The position numbers and the translations under genes are program-made. Shown here piece by piece: positions 1 to 7,858 of a stretch of DNA of 64,000 nt (position 1 is the stretch's first letter; each line of letters starts with the position of its first letter). The notes beneath the pieces were generated by a model, which made no database searches, was not told where the DNA came from, and saw nothing but the letters and a program-made list of their open reading frames with translations. Source of the stretch: Kistimonas asteriae (GTDB taxonomy: Bacteria > Pseudomonadota > Gammaproteobacteria > Pseudomonadales > Endozoicomonadaceae); NCBI RefSeq assembly GCF_018263925.1, contig NZ_JAEVHF010000006.1, forward strand, positions 62,001 to 126,000, in the 5' to 3' direction.

Positions 1-1305
1 TTGTGGCTGCAATGCCCGGCGATACCGCTGTCCGGCCCAGGTCGTTACCAGGGTCACGGCAAAGGGCAGCAACCAGCCCAGGCCAGCATCAAACAATGGC
101 AACCAGTGACTGAGTGCTTCTGTCACTACCGTTGGCAACAGGCCAGCGGCTTTCAAGCCATCCAGAACGGCGAAACAGGCAGTGACCAGTGTCACCGTAA
201 AATACACATCACCAGGTGCTGACAGGCCTCGGCGCAGCAGTCCCAACACCACAAAAGCGACAGCCAACGGATACAGCGTAACCACCACGGGAACGGATAA
301 TGTGATCAGCTGCGTCAGTCCAACATTGGCAACCACCGCTGATGCCAACATGATAACGGTGATAGCCGTCGTATAACTCAAACGCTGGCTCTGGGTACTG
401 AAGAAATTTGCACAGGAGGCGCCAACACCGACCGCTGTCGTCAGACAGGCCAGCATTATGACACTGGCCAGCAGCACTTTGCCGGGTAAACCAAACAAGG
501 CCGCTACGTAGAGTGCCAGCACCTGCCCGCCGTTCGTTGCCTGCCCGGCCACTTCATGACTGGTGGCGCCAAGGTACATTAACACCAGGTAAACCAGCCC
601 TAACCCGACAGCGGCCATTAACGCGGCATACACCGTATAGCGCGCCATCATGACTGGCTGGGTCACGCCCAGGCTGCGTACGGTATTGGCTATCACCGCG
701 CCGAAACCCAGCGCCGCCAGGCAGTCCATAGTCATATAGCCCTGGACAAGCCCTTCACTGAACGGGTGATGGACATAATCGCCAACCGCAAACACTATCG
801 CGCCCTGGGGGTTACTCAAGGTTCCCCAGGCAATGGCCACCAATAACAGTATCAATGCCGGTGTCATCAACTTGCCAACCGTCTTGATCAAAGAACCGGG
901 GTTCAAGGCAAACACCCAGGCCAGCAGGTAAAAGACAGCCGAGTACAGCGCCAGATGCCAGCCCTGAGGTTGCTCGACAAAGGGCAGGAACCCCATTTCA
1001 TAGGCGACGACGGCCATACGAGGTATCGCAAACGCAGGGCCGATGACCAGAAATAACGCTGTCCAGAACACCTGGTGCCAGCGCCGGGGGATATCGGCTG
1101 TCAGCTTTTGTGGGCCGCCCGCCAGCGCCATGGATACCAGCGTCATCAGTGGCAAGCCAACCGCCGTTATCAGGAAGCCGGCGGCTGCAAACAATAAATG
1201 ATCGCCTGCCTGCTGGCCGACCATGGGTGGATAAATCACATTTCCCGCCCCGAGAAACAGGGCGAACGTCATGAAACCAAGGGCTAATAAATCTTGTCGT
1301 CGCAT
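1..1305 (-). CDS. brnQ: BrnQ-type branched-chain amino-acid transporter (3' end cut by window edge)
   Basis: This is a cation-coupled carrier that imports leucine, isoleucine and valine across the inner membrane (LIVCS family). The reading frame is open from the ATG at 1305 to base 1, giving 435 codons with no stop, so only the last few residues can be missing. The N-terminus (MRRQDLLALGFMTFALFLGA then GNVIYPPMVGQQAG) is the family signature, followed by about 12 hydrophobic segments. A GGAG ribosome site lies about 9 bases before the ATG. The second carrier of the family at 34555-35892 is clearly a paralogue and starts with the same block. Upstream lie a GC-rich hairpin (1385-1408) and a 33-residue Val/Ile-rich reading frame (1428-1529), which suggests control by branched-chain amino-acid supply. 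The family is certain; the individual substrate is not. Confidence 0.93.
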   Translation of the reverse strand, partial: MRRQDLLALGFMTFALFLGAGNVIYPPMVGQQAGDHLLFAAAGFLITAVGLPLMTLVSMALAGGPQKLTADIPRRWHQVFWTALFLVIGPAFAIPRMAVVAYEMGFLPFVEQPQGWHLALYSAVFYLLAWVFALNPGSLIKTVGKLMTPALILLLVAIAWGTLSNPQGAIVFAVGDYVHHPFSEGLVQGYMTMDCLAALGFGAVIANTVRSLGVTQPVMMARYTVYAALMAAVGLGLVYLVLMYLGATSHEVAGQATNGGQVLALYVAALFGLPGKVLLASVIMLACLTTAVGVGASCANFFSTQSQRLSYTTAITVIMLASAVVANVGLTQLITLSVPVVVTLYPLAVAFVVLGLLRRGLSAPGDVYFTVTLVTACFAVLDGLKAAGLLPTVVTEALSHWLPLFDAGLGWLLPFAVTLVTTWAGQRYRRALQPQ

Positions 1306-1384
1306 CTTCAGACTCCAGTCAATCAATGGAGCCGGACCTTGCGAAGGGGGGGGACAGGGATGAAATTCGATGATGGGTTCTGCC

Positions 1385-1408
1385 GCCGGCCCTTCGGTTC
1401 GGGCCGGC
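1385..1408 (-). promoter_or_regulatory. GC-rich hairpin between leader peptide and brnQ
   Basis: A perfect 8-bp stem (GCCGGCCC / GGGCCGGC, loop of 8) sits 19 bases after the stop of the leader peptide and about 80 bases before brnQ. No U-run follows it, so it is not a textbook intrinsic terminator. The bases after it on the minus strand read GCAGAAC, 8 bases, GAATT. The same block with the same spacing follows the hairpin in front of the second brnQ (34487-34506). A role in attenuation or in blocking translation is inferred. Confidence 0.6.
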
Positions 1409-1427
1409 AATACAATAGCTGCCGACC

Positions 1428-1529
1428 CTAGATGATAATAATCAGGGTAATAATGGCAGCCACAATGACCACTACCGCATGGTTGGCGGCATCTGCGTAA
1501 GCTGGATTCAGGCTTTGCAGGGAGGTCAT
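1428..1529 (-). CDS. Putative branched-chain amino-acid leader peptide, 33 aa
   Basis: This short frame starts at ATG 1529 and stops with TAG at 1430-1428. After a His at position 17, the last 16 residues contain 4 Val, 7 Ile and 1 Leu, and the peptide ends in four consecutive Ile codons. Such a run just before a hairpin and a branched-chain transporter is what an ilv/leu-type attenuation leader looks like: ribosome stalling at Val/Ile codons would alter folding of the downstream RNA. No strong Shine-Dalgarno is visible before the ATG. The alternative is a tiny one-pass membrane protein. It is inferred from sequence only; the peptide is not a known named leader. Confidence 0.55.
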   Translation of the reverse strand: MTSLQSLNPAYADAANHAVVVIVAAIITLIIII

Positions 1530-1696
1530 TGTTTCAAAGCAATCTTTTTAAACGGTAAGGATTATGAAAACTACCGGTTTTAGTCAAGAGTCACAATGCG
1601 AGATATACCTATCTCCACCCCATGCGTTCACCGATTAATGTTCCAGGCCATGTTGGCCAGTTGGCTCAACACAGCCCGAATCACCCATAACATTGA

Positions 1697-3070
1697 TCAA
1701 ACGTTGTGTAATCTGCTGGCATGCAGGGACACAGCTCCCACCGTCTGCTGCCGGTATCGTAGATAGAGGTAAAGACTTCCCGCCATTGTCATCACTTCAG
1801 CAAAGGGTACCGCCAACCAGACACCTGCTTCAGGAAACAGTGCCGGCAGCAACATCAGGCCCAGCACCACAAACCCAAAGCCTCGCACCAGTGACAAAAC
1901 TGTTGCCGTCATGGGGTGTTCAATGGCCTGGAACAGCGACGCAATCAACAGGTTCACCGCCATGCAGGGGAACGCCAGGAAATACAGGGGCATCGCAAAA
2001 CCGGCCAGCTCAGACAACGCCGGGTTGTCGGAGACAAACAAGCTGACCAGCCAGTCTGAGGCAAAAGTTGCCAACAACAGCGCAGAGACTCCCACAGCAA
2101 TGGCCGTTTTAATCCCCAGCATTAACGTCTGCCGTACCCGGTCAGAGGCACTGGCGCCATGATTGAAGCTGATGATGGGCTGGCAGGCCTGGCCAATCCC
2201 CATCAGGATAAACAACACCAGCACGGCAACGTTGATCACGATACTGTAGGCAGTGACATAGAGATCCCCACCCGTACGAATCAGTACCCAGTTGAACACC
2301 AGCGTACTGACGCCAACGGTCGACTCAATGAAAAACGTCGGTAGTCCGGTACTGATGATTTTCGGCATATGATCAAAGCGAAACTCAGGCATCTTCAAGC
2401 GCAGGACACCTTTCCCGCCAAAGAAGTGCAGCAGCACACCACCAAACAAGACCAGCTGGGAAATACCGGTTGCCAGTGCCGCCCCCTGGACGCCCCAGTG
2501 AAAGACAAAGATGAAGAGGTAATCCAGCACCAGGTTGGTGAGCGCACTCGCAATCAGTGCAACCATTGCAAGGCGCGGGTTGGTGTCATTGCGCACAAAA
2601 CAGGACATGACCCAGCCCAACGAATAGACAACAAAAAATAGCAACATGATGCCAAGGTAGTCGCGGGTCATTTCGAACAATGCCCCACTGGCGCCGGTTA
2701 TTAACACCTGGTCATCCAGCCAGTAAAGCCCGGTAGCAACCAGCAGAGTGCTGATAATCAGCGTCAACAGCATGGACTGCGAGAACAGCGCCTGACCCTC
2801 TTCATACTCCCCACGCCCAAACCGGATCGACATCAGGGCCGAACCACCGACGCCAATCATCAGAGACAGCGCCAGAAACAGCGCAAAAAACGGAATGGTC
2901 AACGCCAGCGCCGCCAATGCATCCGGCCCGACGCCACGGCCAACCATGATCGTATCGACCATGACATACAGGGATTTCACCACCATGCCGCTGACAGCCG
3001 GCAGCAGGTAATGCAGGAAACTTGAACCGATGGGATCGGTTCTCAGGTTAATTGATGCCATCGTTGCCAT
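1697..3070 (-). CDS. MATE-family efflux transporter
   Basis: This 457-residue inner-membrane exporter of the MATE (MatE) family pumps out drugs or other organic cations in exchange for Na+ or H+. It begins with a short hydrophilic stretch, then a segment (LLPAVSGMVVKSLYVMVDT) followed by IMVGRG, typical of MATE helix 1-2. The two six-helix halves are visible, and the length is normal for the family. Starts at 3070 or at the Met three codons later are both possible. The AraC regulator at 3192-4043 is on the same strand directly upstream with about 120 bases between, so it may control this gene. The substrate cannot be read from sequence. A second, different MATE protein lies at 16047-17507. 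Confidence 0.9.
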   Translation of the reverse strand: MATMASINLRTDPIGSSFLHYLLPAVSGMVVKSLYVMVDTIMVGRGVGPDALAALALTIPFFALFLALSLMIGVGGSALMSIRFGRGEYEEGQALFSQSMLLTLIISTLLVATGLYWLDDQVLITGASGALFEMTRDYLGIMLLFFVVYSLGWVMSCFVRNDTNPRLAMVALIASALTNLVLDYLFIFVFHWGVQGAALATGISQLVLFGGVLLHFFGGKGVLRLKMPEFRFDHMPKIISTGLPTFFIESTVGVSTLVFNWVLIRTGGDLYVTAYSIVINVAVLVLFILMGIGQACQPIISFNHGASASDRVRQTLMLGIKTAIAVGVSALLLATFASDWLVSLFVSDNPALSELAGFAMPLYFLAFPCMAVNLLIASLFQAIEHPMTATVLSLVRGFGFVVLGLMLLPALFPEAGVWLAVPFAEVMTMAGSLYLYLRYRQQTVGAVSLHASRLHNV

Positions 3071-3191
3071 TACACCTTATGAAACGACGGGTACCTAAAC
3101 AACAGGCACCACAGGATTCATGGCATTATCCGGCACAGAAAATGGAACAGAAATGGATGCATTGCCCGTTTTATGGTGTTTTTAGCACCTG

Positions 3192-4043
3192 TCAGGCAAA
3201 CACCTGTTTGCGAAACCCCAAAGGGGAGACGCCGGTCTCCCGACGAAAAAAACGACAGAAATAGGCGACATCCTCAAAACCCAGCTCATAGGCGATGGTC
3301 TTGATCGTTTTGGGGGTAAAGGTCAGCTCCCTGCGTGCTTCAACGATCACGCGTTCATGAAGCAACTGGGTCACGGTTTTACCCAGGTTCTGACGGGTTA
3401 ATTCATTGAGTCGCTTGGGCGTCAGGCCAATCTGCCCGGCATAAAACGACGTATGCCGTTGGTTTTTATAGTGGGATTCCAGCAGGTCGAACAGATTCAT
3501 GATGCGTGGATCAATGTAGACAGACTCTGGCGTAAAATCTGGCAGATAGCGCGTCAGGTAATGAAGAAAGGCTGTCAGCAGTGACTCAAGCAGATCCCAG
3601 TCTGGTGTTTCACGGTGAATTTCATCATCCATAATTTCACCCAGGTGATCGAGATGCCGATACCCCAGATGATCCAGATGGATACAGGCACGTTCAATAC
3701 TGAAAGTGGCAAAAGCTTCCTGAAGCAATAGACGATTGCGGTAGCCTGACTCGATGAAATCCGCCTGAAACGTCAACACATACATCAGCTCCGGCGGCGT
3801 GACTATCTGGTGAACCTGTCCCGGCGCTATCAGGTAAAGCGTTCTTGGCCTGAGCGGAAATGCCGTGAAATCAATGCTGTGTTCACCTTCCCCCGTTTCT
3901 GTCCAGACCACCTCAAAATAGTCATGCCGGTGCGGACGCCGCTGAAAGCTTTGCCGATTCGTTTCATCCACGCGAATGATTTGAAGAGGTTCTTCATCGG
4001 GAAGCCGGTAATGCTCAATATCGGTGCTGGCCATGATCGCCAT
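3192..4043 (-). CDS. AraC-family transcriptional regulator
   Basis: This 283-residue regulator has an N-terminal cupin-like sensing domain (about residues 15-140, with RRPHRHDYFEVVW and APGQVHQI) and a C-terminal pair of helix-turn-helix motifs (about 180-280). The last helix includes ELGFEDVAYFCRFFRRETG, the usual AraC signature. It starts at ATG 4043, with a second in-frame ATG three codons on. It points toward the MATE gene downstream and is divergent from the MAPEG gene at 4174. A regulatory role over the MATE exporter is inferred from position only, and the ligand is unknown. Confidence 0.9.
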   Translation of the reverse strand: MAIMASTDIEHYRLPDEEPLQIIRVDETNRQSFQRRPHRHDYFEVVWTETGEGEHSIDFTAFPLRPRTLYLIAPGQVHQIVTPPELMYVLTFQADFIESGYRNRLLLQEAFATFSIERACIHLDHLGYRHLDHLGEIMDDEIHRETPDWDLLESLLTAFLHYLTRYLPDFTPESVYIDPRIMNLFDLLESHYKNQRHTSFYAGQIGLTPKRLNELTRQNLGKTVTQLLHERVIVEARRELTFTPKTIKTIAYELGFEDVAYFCRFFRRETGVSPLGFRKQVFA

Positions 4044-4173
4044 GTATCATCCGGGAACAAACTCAGGCGTTGTGCACAGAGATGTGGCATTATGCGGCAC
4101 GAACCGGGGCTTGCCTATCCGCTTCGCCCACACTCTCAACCCTGATAATTCCAACAACAAAAGACAGGAGCAC

Positions 4174-4554
4174 ATGATGACAACCGCTTACTGGTGTGTC
4201 CTGGCAGCTGCCATGATGCCATTCGTTTTTACCCTCATCTCCAAAAGCACGACACCGGGTTACAACAACCGTCGCCCCCGGGATTTTTATGTCGGCCTGG
4301 AAGGTCTCAGCGCACGGGCAAACTGGGCACAGCAAAATTGCTTTGAAGCACTGCCTATCTTTGCCGCAGCGGTGATCATCGCGCACCAGATCGGCGTTGC
4401 CAGTCAAGCCACCATTGACCAGCTGGCTCTGGCGTTTATCGGCCTGCGTGTCCTGTACGGTGTCTTTTACCTGGTGGACAAACACATGCTGCGCTCACTG
4501 TCCTGGTTCGCGGCCTATGGTTGTGTGATCGCCCTGTTTGTTGTCTCTACCTGA
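4174..4554 (+). CDS. MAPEG-family membrane protein
   Basis: This 126-residue integral membrane protein has four hydrophobic segments and belongs to the MAPEG family (membrane-associated proteins in eicosanoid and glutathione metabolism). Recognisable features are RANWAQQNCFEALPIFAAAV around residues 47-66 and the later LRVLYGVFYLVDKHMLRS. A GACAGGAG ribosome site sits just before ATG 4174; a second ATG follows directly. Bacterial members are often short and of unknown activity, though some conjugate glutathione. It is transcribed alone, divergent from the AraC gene. Confidence 0.85.
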   Translation: MMTTAYWCVLAAAMMPFVFTLISKSTTPGYNNRRPRDFYVGLEGLSARANWAQQNCFEALPIFAAAVIIAHQIGVASQATIDQLALAFIGLRVLYGVFYLVDKHMLRSLSWFAAYGCVIALFVVST

Positions 4555-4776
4555 CCACCCAGACAGGTATATCAACTGACTCTCTACACAATTTGATGAC
4601 AAAACATGCACCTTTATGTGACACATTGTTGAATTTTTTCTACAACTGATTAACACTAGCGCTTCGTTATGTACGTATGTGCCTGGCCTCGGGGAGGCAT
4701 GCTGTTTGCATGTGGGTCAGCGCTTCTAAGCATAACTACCAACAAAAACAACATACCTTGGAGTGGGTACACCATA

Positions 4777-6051
4777 ATGAAAATGTTGAAAAAGAGCGCA
4801 TTAAGCGTTGCTGTCGCTGCGGCATTGGGGGCAACTGCTGCACAGGCTGACAACAGCTTTGTTGACGACAGCTCGCTGAGCTTCACCTATAAGAACTATT
4901 TCTGGGAAAATGATGTATCCAGTTCAAATGACAGCGAAGAATGGGTACAGGCCTTAGTCGCTGACTATCAATCTGGATACTTTGCAGATGTCATTGGTAT
5001 TGATATTCAGGCAGGTTTTGCAAATGATATTAATTCCAAAACTCAGGGCGATGGTTATCCCAGCAATCCGTCAAACGTTCCTGTTGGCGATAACGGTAAT
5101 GTCAACGATATCGCTGGTTTCCAGCAGGCTTACCTGAAAGCAAAATTCGGTGATGACGATCTTAGCCTTTACGGTACTTATGGCGTTAAGAAACGTGGCC
5201 TTGAAACCTACGGTGACAGTGGTTCACGTATCCTGAACTCATCCAGCTACGGCGTTGACCTGGCAGCCAATGTTTATGGCGTAGATCTGTACGCCACTCG
5301 TCTCACTGGAGCCAGTGCCCGTAACGCATCAACCTTCAAGCATGACTTGGAAAATGAAAACGGCGAGAAGATCGATGACATTAAGATCTTTGGTGCCGGT
5401 TATGAAATCAGCGGTCTGAGCCTGGTGGCTGAACAGGCCAACTCCAAGGACTACCTGAAGAAGTCCTTTGCCAAGGTTGGCTACAGCTTCGACGTTGCCG
5501 ACAACATGAGCGTTGACCTTGACGCCCGTTACGGAAAAGTCAAAGAAGACGGCCGCCTCTATGGGGATGACGGCTACAAGTCTTCCTACACCAACTACAA
5601 CGCCACGCTGAGCTTCGGCAACGCTTATGTTGGCCTGGGTTACAACAAGACCAAAGACGGCGACTATAACAACGCCCTCTACGACGGTGACCACGGTACT
5701 TATAACTCCTCACTGGACCAGTGGGAAGGTTATAACTACGAAGATGAAAAGGCATTCCTCTTCAGTGCCGGTTATGACTTCAGCGACCACGTTCCAGGCC
5801 TGAGCGTGGATGTATGGTATGCCAACGGTGAAGACGCCAAAGACATCGACAACTTCAAGCAGAAAGAGCTGGGTGCCTATGTCAACTATGATTTCTCTGG
5901 CAAGCTCGAAGGCCTGTCTCTTGCCTGGTACCACGCTGCTTACCGCACCAGTGGCACCTCTACAGATCCAAATCGGGATGATCTGCTTGGCGCCCTGTAT
6001 GACGCCGATATCAACCGTGTCTACCTGACCTACACCTACGAAGTCTTCTAA
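4777..6051 (+). CDS. OprD-family outer-membrane porin
   Basis: This 424-residue outer-membrane channel starts at ATG 4777, where a GGAGTGG site precedes it and a clean signal peptide begins (MKMLKKSALSVAVAAALG, cleavage near AQA-DN). The frame is open further upstream, but that extension has no export signal. The mature protein opens with DDSSLSFTYKNYFWE, typical of OprD proteins, shows alternating beta-strand patterning and ends in Phe (YLTYTYEVF), the usual beta-barrel end signal. OprD proteins pass basic amino acids, peptides or small organic acids; the substrate here is unknown. It is a single gene closed by a strong terminator. Confidence 0.92.
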   Translation: MKMLKKSALSVAVAAALGATAAQADNSFVDDSSLSFTYKNYFWENDVSSSNDSEEWVQALVADYQSGYFADVIGIDIQAGFANDINSKTQGDGYPSNPSNVPVGDNGNVNDIAGFQQAYLKAKFGDDDLSLYGTYGVKKRGLETYGDSGSRILNSSSYGVDLAANVYGVDLYATRLTGASARNASTFKHDLENENGEKIDDIKIFGAGYEISGLSLVAEQANSKDYLKKSFAKVGYSFDVADNMSVDLDARYGKVKEDGRLYGDDGYKSSYTNYNATLSFGNAYVGLGYNKTKDGDYNNALYDGDHGTYNSSLDQWEGYNYEDEKAFLFSAGYDFSDHVPGLSVDVWYANGEDAKDIDNFKQKELGAYVNYDFSGKLEGLSLAWYHAAYRTSGTSTDPNRDDLLGALYDADINRVYLTYTYEVF

Positions 6052-6079
6052 GCAATTCTTTGCTTATTAACTTCAACAA

Positions 6080-6104
6080 CGCCACCTCCGGGTGGCGTTT
6101 TTTT
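6080..6104 (+). terminator. Rho-independent terminator after the porin
   Basis: A 7-bp stem CGCCACC / GGTGGCG with loop TCCG is followed by seven T residues. Confidence 0.92.
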
Positions 6105-6178
6105 GTGCAGACAAATCCGTACGAAGACAGTAACCCGTCAAGAGAGGATACGTTACACTGGTCGTCCGTGATGCCAGG

Positions 6179-6907
6179 GTGATTAACGTGCAAGCAGAAA
6201 GTTACCAAACGCTTTATCAACGCGCCTGCGAGCGCAAAGGTGGCGAACAGGCACTTGAAGGGCTGTTACCCAAATCACTGCCCCAAAAAGCACTAACGCA
6301 GCTTGGCGAAGACCGCTACCTGGCAGAATTCACCCGCAAGGTTTTCCAATCCGGCTTTGTCTGGCGTGTGGTGGATAACAAATGGCCGGCTTTTGAAGAG
6401 CTGTTCTGGCACTTCGATATTGAAAAACTGCTGATGATGCCGGACGACATGCTGGAACGAAAAGCCGCTGATCCACGCATCATCCGGCACCTGAAGAAAG
6501 TCTGGAGTATTCGCGATAACGCCATCATGATCAGCGATGTGCAACGCCAACACGGCAGCTTTGCCACATTTATTGCTGACTGGCCAACCGACAACATCAT
6601 CGGATTATGGCAATACCTGAAAAAGCATGGTTCCAGACTGGGTGGCAATACCGGCCCTTATGCCCTGCGGGCACTTGGTAAGGATACCTTTATCCTCAGT
6701 CGTGATGTGGAAGGCTATCTGCGCGCGCACAAGGTCATCGATGGCAGCGCCAGCACCAAACGCTCTCAGCAACAAATTCAGGCATTCTTCAATCAGCTGC
6801 AGGAAGACAGTGGTCGTTCATTGTCCGAACTCAGTCGTCTGGTTGCCTTGAGCACTGGCGACAATCGCATACAGACCACCCAGACAGAAGAACCTGCACC
6901 CGCATAA
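6179..6907 (+). CDS. Tag-family DNA-3-methyladenine glycosylase
   Basis: This 242-residue protein of the adenine-glycosylase (Tag) superfamily excises 3-methyladenine from alkylated DNA in base-excision repair. The core block FVWRVVDNKWPAFEELFWHF (about residues 60-79) is the family signature, followed by a helix-rich region and a longer C-terminal tail than E. coli Tag (187 aa). The chosen GTG start at 6179 is uncertain; the GTG at 6188 is also in frame. It is followed 10 bases later by a small membrane protein, so the two are probably one transcript. Confidence 0.82.
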   Translation: MINVQAESYQTLYQRACERKGGEQALEGLLPKSLPQKALTQLGEDRYLAEFTRKVFQSGFVWRVVDNKWPAFEELFWHFDIEKLLMMPDDMLERKAADPRIIRHLKKVWSIRDNAIMISDVQRQHGSFATFIADWPTDNIIGLWQYLKKHGSRLGGNTGPYALRALGKDTFILSRDVEGYLRAHKVIDGSASTKRSQQQIQAFFNQLQEDSGRSLSELSRLVALSTGDNRIQTTQTEEPAPA

Positions 6908-6917
6908 GGAATCCGCG

Positions 6918-7100
6918 ATGACCAAGCTGCTGACAATCCTTCTGGTTCTCTTCGCCGTGCTGGGCGTACTGGTCATGGTACTGGAGCGGTATGCCAGGCC
7001 CGTATCGGCTGAAACGCAAAGCAGGATGTCCAGCACCATTATGGTACTGGTATTCATTCTGCTGGTTGGGCGACTCCTGATGGAACTGTTTGGCGGCTAA
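6918..7100 (+). CDS. Small membrane protein, 60 aa, unknown
   Basis: This 60-residue protein has two hydrophobic segments (about residues 4-22 and 41-56) joined by a short charged loop. An AAGGA site lies before ATG 6918. It starts 10 bases after the glycosylase stop and is likely co-transcribed. No family was recognised; the clean start, spacing and codon use favour a real gene. Confidence 0.65.
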   Translation: MTKLLTILLVLFAVLGVLVMVLERYARPVSAETQSRMSSTIMVLVFILLVGRLLMELFGG

Positions 7101-7120
7101 CCACTGACTGGATGAGATAA

Positions 7121-7825
7121 TCAGGCCGTTTGTTCAAACACCGCAATATCGTCGGGCTGTAACACGGCTAATGGTTTTCGCTCTGCCAGGGACTGCTGGT
7201 ACATCGCCTCTGCCAAAGCGCTGATGCGTGTAGGCCGGTACTGTCGGATTGCCTGCAATGGAATAGCAGTAAGTACGGACAATGCATAAAACCCGATTTG
7301 CTCTGCCGGCCGGAATTCATCCCGTTCGCCATGCAGCAGAGAGGGTTGATAAATCACCAGCGACGCCAGCCCCATGGCTTTGAGTGAGGTTTCCACCTCG
7401 CCCTTCACTCGCATATAAAAGGCGCGGGATTTTGAGTTGGCGCCATAAGCGCTGATCAGGTGCAGACGGGGTTTCTGGTTGGCACAAACCCACCGGGCAA
7501 GAGCGATAACATAATCATGATCAACCTGCCGAAAAGCCGCCCGACTTCTCGCACGACGTATCGTTGTACCCAGGCAGCAGAACACTTCATCAACCGATGT
7601 GTCGCAGTGGAGCGATCCCAGTTGGTCCAGCGATAGGATCTGTTCAGTCACCTTGGGATGCGTTGCCCATGATGTGGGCCGATAATGAATGACGATCACT
7701 CTTTGATAGACGTCACTCGTCAGGAGGCGCTCCATCAAAATACGCCCCGTTGCTCCCGTTGCCCCCAGCACCATAGCGGTTAATGACGCCGTTTTTTTAC
7801 CTTCAGGGCAAGACACTGCATTCAT
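7121..7825 (-). CDS. NAD(P)-binding Rossmann oxidoreductase (TIP30/HTATIP2-like)
   Basis: This 234-residue protein of the atypical short-chain dehydrogenase group has a glycine-rich nucleotide loop near the N-terminus (VLGATGATGR, about residues 19-28), then CCLGTTIRRA, ISAYGANSKS and a YMRVKGEVE motif that holds the Tyr/Lys expected in this family. Homologues are annotated as NAD(P)H-binding or TIP30-like; the substrate is unknown. It converges with the glycosylase pair and reads away from the orphan gene at 7859-10483. Confidence 0.82.
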   Translation of the reverse strand: MNAVSCPEGKKTASLTAMVLGATGATGRILMERLLTSDVYQRVIVIHYRPTSWATHPKVTEQILSLDQLGSLHCDTSVDEVFCCLGTTIRRARSRAAFRQVDHDYVIALARWVCANQKPRLHLISAYGANSKSRAFYMRVKGEVETSLKAMGLASLVIYQPSLLHGERDEFRPAEQIGFYALSVLTAIPLQAIRQYRPTRISALAEAMYQQSLAERKPLAVLQPDDIAVFEQTA

Positions 7826-7858
7826 TCTGTCATTCTCGCCAGTTTACATTTCTTCTGT

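Noticed and set aside
4610..4635. TGTGA-containing sequence upstream of the porin, resembling a CRP site
   Set aside because: Only the left half-site matches; the right half does not.
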